The translations under genes were made by a program, and so were the position numbers. DNA of 64,000 bases from Lycium barbarum (taxonomy: Eukaryota > Streptophyta > Magnoliopsida > Solanales > Solanaceae), in assembly GCF_019175385.1 (NCBI RefSeq), contig NC_083342.1:123504376-123568375 (forward strand), in the 5' to 3' direction. Under the pieces are notes generated by a model. The model worked only from the letters and a program-made list of their open reading frames with translations, was not told the origin of the DNA and made no database searches. Within the stretch, counting starts at the first letter, position 1. The number at the start of each line of letters is the position of its first letter. Shown piece after piece: positions 34,710 to 46,696 of the stretch.

Positions 34710-37700
34710 ATGGCGGAAGAGTCCCGAGAGACTCTGGAGTATACACCAACATGGGTGGTTGCCGTTGTCTGCTTCATCATCGTTCTCATTTCCCTTGTTG
34801 CTGAACGTGGCCTTCATCATCTTGGAAAGGTTCCTTCCTTGTCTCCCCTCGTTTGTCTTCCGTGTGATATAACAATAATAATGAAGTCATTTTTCCGTTA
34901 CAAAATGTAAAGAATGTGATTTGTTACTCTATTTTTAATAATTGAGTGATCATATATATAAGCAATCAACTTATCTTTTTCGCGTTGCGGTGACAGACCT
35001 TGGATCAATTGATTACTAAATTTTTTATATTAATGTGTTAATTATGATATCATGTTGCATACAGTTTTTCCGGGATAAGAAGCAAGATGCCCTATTCGAG
35101 GCCCTCCAGAAATTAAAAGAAGGTTTGACACACAATCTATTTTCGTTACAATAGCTTTTAAGAAATTGAAAATTCATATGTATATTTTAATTGGTTTTTG
35201 GTATTGAATTTGTAGAATTGATGCTTTTGGGATTTATTTCCTTACTATTGACGGTGTTCCAAACGTCAATAAGCAAAATATGCATTCCTGAAAATATTTC
35301 ATTAATAATGCTTCCATGCAAGCTGAATGAATCTGCTACTTCTAATCATCTCACTATAACGACTGGGAGACACCTTTTATCTGGAGCTAGCGGTGCAGAC
35401 CATTGTAGCCGTCATGAGGTAGCATATGTTTTCTCTTAATTATGTTTTCTTTTTCCAAGGAATAATGTAAGTTTCAATTATAATATTAACAACAACAACA
35501 TATCCAGTGAAATCTCTCAAAGTGGGATCTGGAAAATTATAATGTTAAATGAAAAATAATTAATTTGAGTTTTCTGAAGACTCAGTAGCGGAATCAGAAT
35601 TTTTATTAAAGGAGAATTAAAATATAAAAAATAAATAAATGAAGACGCCAAGAGGAGACACCTATAATATATACATAAAAAGTAATTTTAACCTATTATA
35701 TATATATATATATATATTTTAATGTTTCGACAAAAAGGGTGCAGATACCCTAACTCCGCCTTTGAAGTATATAGGTTGAGTGATTATCCATATTATATTG
35801 TTAAATTTAATCTTATTGATCTTTTTGTGTAGGGAAAAGCTCCACTCTTATCCTTAGAGGCATTGCATCAACTGCACATTTTCATATTTGTCTTGGCAAT
35901 CACACATGTGATCTTCTGCGCCACCACCATGGTTCTTGGAGGGGCTAAGGTATCATTTTAGTTATTATTTTTAAAAGAAAATTAGAACCCTTATTAATTT
36001 TCTTGGCCACTTTTTTGAAAAAAGAGATTAACATTTTGAGAAAACATCTATCATTGACAGTCAAAAAAGGGTAAAGAATGCCGCTTGACAAGCAAAAGCT
36101 TAGGTTATAATTAAAGTCTCATTAATCAAATTATATATGTTCATGAATCATGACCTTATAGCTTTAGTTGTTGACTTTTATTTATTTATTCAACACACTT
36201 ACTTATAAGTTGTAGCAATTATTTTTACTTCTCACTAACATTAACATTAGTATGCAACCATGTAATATAATATTCAGCTCTTAATTAACGCCTTCTTGTT
36301 TGCTAAAATAGATACAAGAGTGGCGACATTGGGAACACTCGATTCAAAGGGAATCAAGACCACATCATGGTAGAATTATGTTACTTATTGTTCGTTATTT
36401 GTTTATGTCTATACTTCTTTTAAAGGATTATAACCATATGATATCCTCTACGTATAGTGCATGTTCTCCATCTTCAATCGTTCATGGATAGAGCTGGTAG
36501 ACGTTGGAGGAAGTACGCTCTCATTAGTTGGACGGTAAGTTGATCGATTGCTAGCGCGCGTTTGGTATGACGAAAAATATTTAATTTATTAAAGATTTTC
36601 TATTTTTTTTTTCTATAAAGATTGATAACAATTTTATCAAATCAGATAGTATTTTGATGAAATATTTCAATGTTAAAAATTGATACTAATGTCTAGGTAT
36701 TGATTGGGTAATTGATATTAAGTTAAAAGTTGAGATGGTTATGAAGAAAAATGAGTACTTCCCCCGAAAGTCGAAGTCATTTCTCCTTTTTTTATGAAAA
36801 ATGTTTCCGACAATCAAATACTAAAAAATAACTCATTTTCAGAGAGAATATGGAAAAGGGAAGAGGTAACATTTTCCATGTCTATAATAGGTGGCGTTTT
36901 TCAAACAATTTTATGGTTCAGTAACCAAGTCAGACTACGTTGTCTTGCGGACAGGATTTATCAGGGTAAGTTGTACTAATACTTTCCGTTATCTTTTATT
37001 TTATCATTACTTTGTGTCAATTCTATGCTCTTTTACAGTCTAACTATAGTTCATTCTTTTTATTTTATGTATGATACAGGAACATTGTCCAGCCAATTCT
37101 AAGTTTAATTTTCACAAATATATGTTGCGGACACTGGCGCATGATTACAAAAAGATTGTCGGAATCAGGTAAATGAACATACATATAATAACAACTCGAT
37201 AATCTTAGATTCAATTATATATAGTCAAGCTAAATTTTGGAAAATGATCTTGAACAGTTGGTACTTGTGGCTTTTTGTCGTTCTCTTTCTGCTAATCAAC
37301 ATTGCAGGTACTTTTCTATCCTAGCATATGAAATCTTACTCCTGAGTTTGCTTTTTTTTTTTTCACTATTTCTATCCTATTATATATGTTTCACTTTGAG
37401 CAACGAAATACTCCTATTAATGTATGGTTCAAATATGCAGGATGGCACTCTTACTTTTGGTTGTCATTTTTGCCTCTAGTTGTAAGTGACCAATCTTTTC
37501 TTTCCTACCCCCTTTTAATAACGAGAGTTAAATAAATAAATAAATAAAAAGGAAAAGCCATTTTGCGAACTTGAATCAAATTTAAATTTCAAACTTAGAG
37601 AGTCTTCCGGAAACAGCCTCCCTACCTAAGGCGGGGTAAGGTCTGCGTACACTCTACTCTCCCCAGACCCCACGTTGTGGGATTCACTGGGTATGTTGTT

Positions 37701-38795
37701 GTTGTTGTAGACTTACAATGAAATATGCCACTGAATTACAACTCTATTGATATCTGACTTTGTTTTCAAACGTGAAAACCCGAGAGAAGAAAAAGGAGAT
37801 TACTCTTTTTATATTTAAAAAAGGTAAAGGAGTGTAACAACATATATTTTAATATAACAATAATTACGCCTCAATTTCGAGCAAGTTGGAGTTGGCTATA
37901 ATGAATTATCATTGTTTATATCGTTTCATTTAACGATACATATTTTGACATGAGTAAAAATTTATGCAGCTATTACTACTAGTGGGAACAAAATTGGAAC
38001 ACATAATAACAGAATTGGCTCAAGAGGTTGATGAGAGGTCGTCAGTAGTAGATGAAACCACACCAGTTAGACCTTCTGATGAGTTGTTTTGGTTTCACAG
38101 TCCAGCTCTTGTCCTTTACCTCATTCACTTCATTTTGTTCCAAAACTCCTTTGAGATTGCTTTCTTCGTCTGGATTTGGGTAAGTAAACTTCATTTCTAA
38201 CTTAACTTCACTCACTTTTCTTCTTTTCTAAATTTAATCTATGTTAATTGACAATTCTCCAGTGTACTTATGGATTCAAATCATGCATCATGGAAGAAGT
38301 GGGTCTCATTATTCCGAAAGTAGTTATTGGGTAAACTCCTCAAATCCCATAGTGGTTTTGTACGTCATTCCTCAAGAAACAGTAATAATTAGTTTCTGGC
38401 TGAAAGTAACCATGTATGTTTTGTGGTGTGACAGGGTGATTGTTCAAGTTCTTTGCAGTTACAGTACTTTGCCCTTATATGCTCTCGTCACACAGGTAAA
38501 TAGTTCTAATTCACAATGATTATTCTTGAATAAGAATGGTGTATGATGTACATATTTGACTTGGACACAGATGGGAAGCAGATTTAAGAAAGGAATATTT
38601 GATCAGCAAACAGAAAAGCGTATCAGGGACTGGATATCAGGTGATGGAGCTGGTTCATCAACCCAAAGTAGAATGGTCACGGGAACACTAGAAAGTATCT
38701 ATGTTTCTACGAGACCACCTGCATTCAATGAAATTGAAAACATTCCATCATCTGTCGAGCTTTCTTATCCAAACAAGCCTCAAAATACTCCTTAA
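34710..38795 (+). CDS. MLO: MLO-like seven-transmembrane protein, copy 1 (intact)
   Basis: MLO proteins are plant seven-helix plasma-membrane proteins with a cytosolic C-terminal calmodulin-binding region. Some members are needed for powdery-mildew entry and others for pollen or root signalling. Exons: 34710-34829, 35065-35122, 35216-35418, 35833-35949, 36312-36369, 36458-36534, 36891-36965, 37080-37168, 37258-37307, 37441-37481, 37970-38179, 38263-38330, 38435-38495, 38571-38795. All junctions are GT-AG and the phases close, giving 483 aa, close to the family norm. Family blocks: [11 protein letters not shown] (helix 1), [62 protein letters not shown] and [17 protein letters not shown]. Extracellular-loop cysteines are at about 82, 94 and 123. 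The calmodulin-binding segment is about 415-435 ([17 protein letters not shown]). The tail is short (about 74 aa from TQ|MGS). The clade was not assigned. Confidence 0.93.
35489..35545 (-). mobile_element. TS-type SINE fragment (reverse)
   Basis: CAACAACAACAACATATCCAGTG followed by a GTGGGATCTGG block is the reverse of the usual TS SINE 3' end (TTGTTG tail). It is truncated, in MLO intron 3 of copy 1 only. Confidence 0.7.
35583..35762. mobile_element. hAT-type MITE, CAGT(A)GCGGA ends
   Basis: The left end CAGTAGCGGAATCAG and inverted right end AGGCGGAGTTAGGG match the family of 39243-39430. Flanks TGAAGACT and TGAAGTAT look like an 8-bp duplication with two changes. It lies in copy-1 MLO intron 3. 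Confidence 0.65.
37599..37709 (+). mobile_element. TS-type SINE, 5'-truncated
   Basis: It contains GGTAAGGTCTGCGTACACTC, CCCCAGACCCCAC and a GTTGTTGTTG tail, the hallmark 3' part of the TS SINE of Solanaceae and relatives. It is absent from the matching MLO intron of copy 2 (around 45660), which shows the uninterrupted AAACTTAGACTT site. Confidence 0.88.
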
Positions 38796-39090
38796 TTGTA
38801 CTGTTATTGGTTTTTCTGAGTGAAAAGAATAAGGATGAACAATACATTATTTTTTCAAGAGTAAACATGTTTTTCAGATGTTCATGCTATTTTTCCCCAA
38901 TCAAATTTTGTCTTCATTTTCCAGGATCAATTAGTCAGACATCAGCTCTAGTTACGCAACACTCTTTTTTTCAATAAGCATTTTTTGATTTTCATGTTAC
39001 AAATATGATTATATGAAGAGGGATATATAAAACATTGCCCCCTCTAGCTCGATTTAATTACACTAGTTTCCTTGACGAAGTCCATGGTTT

Positions 39091-39942
39091 ACACTCCTCT
39101 TACTACAAAGTTGAGCAAAAACTAGGAGGCTTGAAGTTTTGCATTGGAAGACCCTCCATTTCTAACCTCCCACGGTTAGAGTTTGAGCCTTCACCGCTGT
39201 TTTCTTCTTCACTTTCAAGTTGACTCAGTGTCCTCTTGGCATCAGTGGTGGAACCAGGATTTCCGCAGAGGGGGATCAAAATATAAAAAAGTAAACATAC
39301 GAAGAAGCCTAAGGGGGTTCAACGTCTATTATGTATACATAAAAAATAATTTTAACCTTGTAAAAACAATGTTTTTTTCCGCCGAGGGGGCTCGGATGAA
39401 CACCCTCGGCATAGTGTGGCTCCGCCACTGCTTGGCATATACAGTGAAACCCACTATAGCGACGACTGCTATAATGAATGAAATAACATTATAGAAAATC
39501 TCAACTGTAGTTAGGTGATGGTTCCCATATTGCACAGTCTGGAGGGGCGCAGTCTGGAGTATTTATATGTAGATGTAAATGAAGGATTCGGGGATCATTC
39601 CTGCAATAGAACCGCAAAGATAAGTACAATAAAGAAAATTACAATTACCAGCCCACAAGACCAATGCTAATAAATTTGACAAGATGTGAAGGTATCTCAC
39701 ATGAATTCTATCTCTGAAAAGCAAACCAACGAAATATGGAAGGATCATCCCAACTGTTGTTCCAACCATTACTATAAAAAATCCAAGACCGTGTCCAAAT
39801 ATCATTCCAGCAGGCCACATTATATGGTCCAGAAGGAATTTGGAATACTGGAAACAGTGCTAAAGAAGCTACAAGTACTAGAGCAAGTCCTGGATGGCCA
39901 AATGCAGTGGCTTTCCAATGTAGGATTGGAAGTCGAATCTGT
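39091..39942 (-). pseudogene. VTT-domain (SNARE-associated Golgi) gene, copy 1, degraded
   Basis: Compared with the intact copy at 47939-49804: the exon 4 tail (39093-39240) and head (39431-39530) are split by a MITE; a deletion of roughly 90 bp removes the exon 3/4 splice junction; most of exon 3 is deleted (around 39620); exon 2 (about 39700-39941) has a small indel at the ATTATATGG site (39820). Exon 1 and the promoter were never copied, since the duplicated block ends in intron 1. It cannot make the protein. Confidence 0.9.
39243..39430. mobile_element. hAT-type MITE in a VTT pseudogene exon, TSD CTTGGCAT
   Basis: 188 bp with ends CAGTGGTGGAACCAG and inverted CAGTGGCGGAGCCAC. The perfect 8-bp repeat CTTGGCAT flanks it (39235-39242, 39431-39438). 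Eight-bp duplications are typical of hAT transposition. The copy-2 exon has the uninterrupted site. Confidence 0.93.
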
Positions 39943-40111
39943 AAGCTATAGGAATGCAATGATTAACAAGGAAACCTAATTTATGAATCTTCTATCACTA
40001 AGAAACGGAAGAAGGAAACAAAACAAATATTGCAAGAGCAATGCACTTGTAGGCTACAGAGTCTCGTGTCTGAGAATCTTGAGCTAAATCAAACTATTTA
40101 TCACCATCATT

Positions 40112-40406
40112 TGAAAATGTATCATGCAATATAATTCACAAACATGACTAGAGTGAGCCAACGTGCAAAAGAATTATGGACTCTTATAGGGTTAGTTAGC
40201 CCACTGGCCACAATGTGCATTGCCCATGGCCTTATTCGAATGCAATAATTTGTTGGCCTAGTTCGAATGCAATAATTTGTTCAATACCGTGAGCTAATTC
40301 ACACTGATTTACTCCAACCTTAAAAGCTCAGATCCATGGAGTGAATATACATTTAACCAGCACTACTAACCCAAGCCACTAGAATTTAGAATCTCGACTT
40401 TCTGAA
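40112..40406. repeat. Dispersed ~295-bp repeat, copy 2
   Basis: It aligns with 8291-8585. It starts within about 10 bp of where similarity between the two MLO/VTT units stops. Confidence 0.85.
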
Positions 40407-40615
40407 AAAGAAATTAGAATCTCAACACAACATCCAATAGGAAACTAAAACAATACTATCACCAGCGTAGACCCTCCTTACCCGAATGCATTTACAAGTT
40501 GGCAGTTGGATAATGATAGTACTCATTTGCAAGATCCACGGTCCTTATGAACATAACTTCTAGTACTGCATAGCAGTTCCTGTCGAAGGATACCAAGTTC
40601 TATAACTTTAGATCC
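40407..40615. other. Spacer without recognised features
   Basis: Non-coding spacer between the dispersed repeat and the long-TIR element; nothing recognised. Confidence 0.4.
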
Positions 40616-40625
40616 CGTAAGTAGC

Positions 40626-41414
40626 GGACTCGGCTCCCCTCCAGTAGTCCATCGGTCCATTTCGTCCAGTGGGTTCTTAAATTTAGTACACGTGTCCCTT
40701 TAGCAAATAAGTGGTCCAGAGATTAATTCACTTAACACACATAACTTAACCCTGGTTAATAGTTCACTCTGTTTCCGTATCTCCTCTCCACAGCCAAATA
40801 AGAGTAAAACTCCTTTTCTTTCCTTCCAAATTTCTCAAACAGGAGGGAACGAACAATGTTAATGCGCAAGGCACTCGTTGGTAAAATTTATAGTACTCCA
40901 TTACCAGATCTTAATCAAAGTGCAGCCCCTACGAACTGTACTCGCTTTCAATTCTATGTGCTGAATTGAAAATCTCTAGGTAACAAATCAAAATCCAATT
41001 GAAATATATGAATACACTACTGAGAACTAAAAACAAGCTTTAGCTTGTGTACCAACTAAATGAATTTGCAGGGTCCTCCTTAGTTCTTACTGTCTATGGC
41101 AACCTCAGGACAGCTCGACCCCATTTTTGCATACCGACCACCCTCCAACGAAGTAACTTAAACAGCTAATTTCACCAAGAAATTCAAGGAGGACGCCACT
41201 TTTGTTTTGGTTAGTTGTTAGATTACTTGCAAGTTTTGCAGGGGTAGTAGGTTCTTGTCTGATACCAGAGAGGAGAGATTGAAGAAGATTTGACCGGGGT
41301 TAAGTTATGTGAATTAATCTGGACCACTTATTTGTTAAAGAGACACGTGTACTATATTTAAGAGCCCACCGGACGAAATGGACCGATGGACTACTGGAGG
41401 GGAGCTGAATCCCG
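40626..41414. mobile_element. Mutator-like MITE with ~140-bp TIRs, TSD CGTAAGTAGC
   Basis: The left end (GGACTCGGCTCCCCTCCAGT) and the inverse of the right end match for about 140 bp with few differences. The 10-bp direct repeat CGTAAGTAGC flanks it (40616-40625, 41415-41424). Long TIRs and 9-10 bp duplications are the Mutator pattern. The 789-bp element has no transposase. It lies about 400 bp upstream of the second MLO copy. Confidence 0.92.
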
Positions 41415-41744
41415 TAAGTAGCACCTTAGGCTTTTGTTTTAAGCAAAACAAAGGTGTCATTTCGACAACAGTTTGAAAGTACTTTTTTTTTTGAGAAGTT
41501 TTTTTTTTTTCCAGAAAGATTTGGTGCAAAGTAAAAACATGTTGTTAGTAATTTCTAGTAGAAGTTCTTTGTGAGTACTCCAACTTTAAAATTTAAAAAA
41601 AAAAAAAAAACATTTGTTCTTTGCTTGGTGATCACCTTTATTTGTTCTCCACGGACCATTTACAATTTTACATACGTACTGTAATTTCCTTCCCAGACAC
41701 TTATGCTTTCAATCATGTCCCCAGTACAATTTCTCCATACTTTC

Positions 41745-41755
41745 CTTTATAATAA
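41745..41755 (+). promoter_or_regulatory. Putative TATA element of MLO copy 2
   Basis: CTTTATAATA lies about 75 bp before the ATG and is shared with the first copy. Confidence 0.45.
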
Positions 41756-43811
41756 TGCTTCACGTACGAATGAATTGCAAATGTCCTTAATTCATCAAGG
41801 CATATGCATTGAATAAATTCCAAAAAAATGGCGGAAGAAGAGTCTCCATCTGTAGAGTATACACCAACATGGGTGGTCTCCGTTGTCTGCTTTATCATCG
41901 TTCTCATTTCTTTTGTCGCCGAACGTGGCCTTCATCATCTTGGAAAGGTCCTTCCTTAGATAGCCTTTGGTGTGATATAGCAATAGTAAAGTAATTTTTC
42001 CGTTACAAAATAACGAAATGAGATTTGTTACACTATTTTAAATAGTTAAATGACAATATATAAGTAATTAACTTATCTTTTTTCACTGTGGGTGACAGAG
42101 ACCTTGGGTCATTGAGTGCTAAATTTTCTATCTTATTGTGTTAATTATGATATCATGTTGCATACAGTTCTTCCGGGATAAGAATCAAGATGCCCTATTC
42201 GAGGCCCTGCAGAAATTAAAAGAAGGTTTGACGCACCATCTATTTTCGTTACAATATCTTTTAAGAAATTGAAAATTCACATAAAGACAATTCTCATTTT
42301 TAATTGTTTTTGGTATTGAATTTCCAGAATTGATGCTTTTGGGATTTCTTTCCTTACTATTGGCGGTGTTCGTAGGGCCTATTCCAATAAGCCAAATTTG
42401 TATTCCTGAAAATCTTGCACTAATAATGCTTCCATGCAAGCTGAATGAATCTGCCACTTCTAGTCATTTCACTATAAGACTGGGAGACACCTTTTATCTG
42501 GAGGTAACGGTGCAGACCATTGTAGCCATCATAAGGTAGTTTATGTTTTCTTTTAATTAATTATTTTCTTTTCGAATGAAGAATCTTGTTTTAGAAAAGA
42601 TACAATAGTTTCTGATTCTCTCGGACCACGAGCTCAGGGGTCAATTATGAATTTTAAATGATAAATTAATTGTTGGGAATTGTTGGGCTTTTGGTGTGAA
42701 CGGAGTTTGATTCCATGATTTTTGGGTTGGGTTATGAATGGAAAATAAATGGATGTTAAAAAAAAAAAAACATTTCTACACTGGCTAAAAGAATTAGGAG
42801 GAAGATAAACCCTCATGCTATCGTCAGTTTTAAGTATATGTTCATATACAAATTCTGTTTATGTTTTTCTGGTTTAGAGCACAGTGGATAAACATTAATT
42901 AATTCGTGTCTTTTCAAGTGCATATATAGAGTGATCCACATTTTTTTAAATGATCTTATTGATCTTTTTTTGTGTAGGGAAGAGCTCCACTATTATCGTC
43001 GGATGCATTGCATCAACTGCACATTTTCATATTTGTAATGGCAGTCACACATGTGATCTTCTGTGCCACCACCATGTCTCTTGGAGCGGCTAAGGTATGA
43101 TTTCAAAAAAATTTTGAAAGAAAATTAAGACCCTTTTAAATTTTCTTCTCCAATTTTGTGAAAGAAACATTTTGAGAAAAAATATATTATTGACAGTCGA
43201 AAAAGGGTAAAGAATTAATGTCGCATGACAAGCAAAAGCTTGGGTTATAAAGTCTCATTAATCAACTTATATATGTTCATGAATCATGACCTTATAACGT
43301 TAGTGCTAGCTGACTTTTTTACTTCTCACTAACAATAACATTAATATAATATTCCCCACTTAATTAACGCCTTCTTCTTTGCTTAAATAGATACAAGAGT
43401 GGCGCCACTGGGAGCACTCAATTCAAAGGGAATCAACGCCACATCAGGGTAGAATTATGTTACTTATTGTTCCTTATTTGTTCAGATATACTTTTTAAAC
43501 GGATTATAACCATGATATCTAAACGGATTATAACCATGATATCCTCTGTGTATAGTGCATGTTCGCCATCTTCGATCATTCCTGGATAGAGCTGGTAGAC
43601 GTTGGAGGAAGCACGCTCTCATTAGTTGGACGGTATGTTGATCGATTTCTAGCGTATTTGGTATGACGAAAAATATTTATTAAAGATTTTCTGCCTTTTC
43701 CCCACTAAAGATTGATAACAATGTTAGCAAATTGGAAAATGTTTTGATGAAATATTTTAATGATAAGATTTGATATTAATGTCTAGGTATTGATCATTAG
43801 ATCATTGATAT

Positions 43812-44345
43812 TAAGGACTCATTTGGCCACGAGAATTATTTACTTTTTTCTGGAATAACTTTTCACTTTATTTTAGTAGGTGTTTAACGGTAGATTTCAA
43901 TGATTTTTCCCTTTATTTGGAATTTATGAAGTTAAAAATGGAGTTCTGGTTATACTTTTCGCAAAGTAAGAATAAACATTTTGTTTGGAATTTATGGAGT
44001 TAGAAAACAGGTTTAGAGCACTTTTCCAAATTTGGAATCCAACTCCAAGTTGGATTGAGAAATTTTATAACCAAACACTGATTTAAGGACCCTTTTGGCC
44101 ATGAAAATTACTTTTTTTTTTTGGAATAATATCTCACCTTATTTTAAAATCAGTGTTTGGTTATAAAAATTTCTGAATCCAAGGGTCGGATTCCAAATTT
44201 GAAAAAGTACTCCAAACCTATGTTCCAATTTCGTCTTAATAAATTTCAAAAAAATATAACCAAACACAACTCCATTTTTAACTTCATAACTTCTAAATAA
44301 AGTGAAAAATATTTGGAAACTATGATCAAACACCTAATAAGCTAA
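43812..44345. mobile_element. MITE insertion(s) in MLO copy 2 intron 6
   Basis: This stretch is missing from copy 1, where the flanking intron sequences join near 36720. Ends resemble GGACTCATTTGGCCACGAG, and a second GGACCCTTTTGGCCATGAA end occurs at about 44088, so it may be two related elements side by side. Inverted AAACACTGATTT / AAATCAGTGTTT words mark the middle. Confidence 0.65.
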
Positions 44346-45018
44346 TTAGAGTTGAAATAGTTATGAAGAAAAATGAGTACTTTACCCAAAGTCGAAGTCA
44401 TATTTCCTCCTTTATTGAAAAATATTTTTGAGAATCAAATACTAAAAACTAACTTATTTTCCAAAAAATATTTTTCATCGTACCAAGTACAAGATATGTA
44501 TTCTGCAGAGAAGAATATGGAGAAGGCAAGAGTAAACATTTTCCTTGTGTATAATAGGTGGCATTTGTCAAACAATTTTATGGTTCAGTAACCAAGTCAG
44601 ACTATACTGCCTTGCGGAATGGATTTGTCGGGGTAAGCTGTAATATTCCATTATCTTTTATCTTATGATGATGATTACTTTGTGTCAATTCTATGCTTTT
44701 GCAACAAAATTACAGTCCTTTAATTATAGTACATTCTTTTATGTATGATATAGAAACATTGTCGAGCCAATCCTACGTTTGATTTTCACAAGTATATGTT
44801 GGGGACACTAGAGCATGATTTCAAAAAGATAGTCGGAATCAGGTAAATGAGCATACATATACTAATAGTAGATTGGATAATAACTTGATAATTTAGATTT
44901 AATGATATGTGATCAGGCTAAATTTTGGAAAACGATCTTGAACAGTTGGCACTTGTGGCTTTTTGTCGTTCTCTTTTTGTTGATCAACATTGCAGGTATT
45001 TTTCCATCCTAGCATATA

Positions 45019-45375
45019 CTTTTATATTTATATTTGTTTGTTTTGCTAAACTTTCAAAATCTACTTATTCTGAAAAATACTTTTTGTTAGAGGTGCTTTT
45101 AAAAGATGTGCTTTACAGAGTAACAGTTTGTGTTTGGCTATTAATCAATTTGAAAAACGCTCTTGCAAATATCGTATCAGAATTTGTCTTTGGCAAGATT
45201 CCAAAAGTGCTTCGAGAGAAAAGCTAATTTGTCTACCTTTTGTTGGTACTCAAAAATACTTATTTTATTCTTAAAAAATTTGATCAAATACCTCAACTCT
45301 CTAAAATAATATTTTTTTAAAGAAAAATATGACACTTTTGGCTTCGCAAAATCTTGACCAAACAAGTTATTAGTC
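45019..45375. mobile_element. Probable MITE in MLO copy 2 intron 9
   Basis: About 360 bp present in copy 2 and absent from copy 1 (intron 37308-37440). Inverted words such as TTTGGCAAGATT (45190) and AATCTTGACCAAA (45351) suggest hairpin-forming, TIR-type DNA. Exact ends were not resolved. Confidence 0.5.
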
Positions 45376-45963
45376 CTAATTTTGCTGCTGCTGCTTTCTC
45401 TCTCTCTCTTTTTTTTTTTCCTCCCCCCTTCCTATTTATGAAGATGTATATTTCACTTTGAGAAACGAAATACTCCTGTTAATATATGCTTCAAATATAC
45501 AGGATGGAACTCTTTCTTTTGGCTATCATTTTTGCCTCTATTTGTAAGTGACCAATCTTTTCTTTCCCACCCCCTTTTAATGCCAATAGTTTAAATAAAT
45601 AAATTAAAAAAAAAAACGGAAAAACCCTTTTGAATAAAACCTGAATCAGATTCAATTTCAAACTTAGACTTCAATGAAATATGCCACCGAATTAACTTTG
45701 TTTTCAAATCTGAAAAGCTGAGTGCTAACTAAGGTTTTCTTTCAAGTTATTCATTTAACCATAAGACATTTATGATAAACAAGATATTGAGAAATTTCAA
45801 AGAATTCCTATCCTAATTTCCGAATTATTAGAAATTTAAATGGATTTATCTTACTCCATTTAACTGTAACAAAGCCTAACCTGTCCTTATTTTGTTGATA
45901 GATTATCTTTTAAAAGAAGAAAAGCAGGAGAAAAAAACAAGGTCTAAGGAGTGTAACAACATA

Positions 45964-46696
45964 CAGTCAAACCTCTCTATAATTGTCATTCGTTATAACA
46001 CCATTTCACTATAACGACCCGATTTTTTTTTGGAACTCATTTTTCATATTATATTTTCCTTCTCTATAACAATATTCTACCTATAATTGTAGTGACATTC
46101 ATTAAATTTTTGTAAAAAATATATTATCTATAAAAATAAAATATTAAAATATTCATGATAATTATCATTATTGTCATGCAATTAATCAACTTCAAATACA
46201 AATATCTAAAAATCCTCAATTATACTATTAAACTCTTAGACATCCTTCAAGGGAAAGCTATTGAATTCCCTTTTACAGAAAGTTTGGACAAAAATCTTTG
46301 TCAGTTCAAGCGTTATATCATTATTAAGAGACTGTAATTTATAAAACAACCTACAATTGTAGAATTCTTACGTCAAACTTATAATATTTAGATTTTCAAT
46401 TAATTTTGAATGTATATGTTCCTTAGATTTTAATTCTTTATCATTATGGTACAAATAGTTATGGATTTCTTAGTAATTTATTTGTCTTTTCAATTTTCAG
46501 TTAATGTAATATGAAAATCAATTGAGATTTTAAAATTAACAAGTATTTTGGTTTTGTTTATAACATAAAGTACAGAAAAATAATTTTTACATACTTTTGT
46601 TTATAACAGCTAAATGAGAACTAAACATCAAATGTCAGTATACATACATAACACCACCTCACTAGCTGCCAATAAGAGAGATTTGACTTTATGTTC
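45964..46696. mobile_element. MITE-like insertion in MLO copy 2 intron 10, CAGTCAAACCTCTCTATAA end
   Basis: The left end is ACAGTCAAACCTCTCTATAA and the inverted right end AAGTCAAATCTCTCTTA. Copy 1 lacks it (GTAACAACATATATT, around 37838). This end sequence is common in Solanaceae MITEs. No transposase is visible. Confidence 0.75.

Larger units (their letters stand above)
31364..40103. repeat. Segmental duplication, copy 1 (MLO + VTT unit)
   Basis: After allowing for insertions this interval aligns with 41425-49003 in the same orientation: upstream MLO region, all MLO exons and most introns, the intergenic spacer and the convergent VTT gene down to its first intron. The left edge is blurred by the copia insertion and the right edge meets the dispersed repeat at 40112. 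Copy-1-only insertions are the copia block (just at the left edge), the Helitron, two SINE pieces and two MITEs. Confidence 0.88.
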
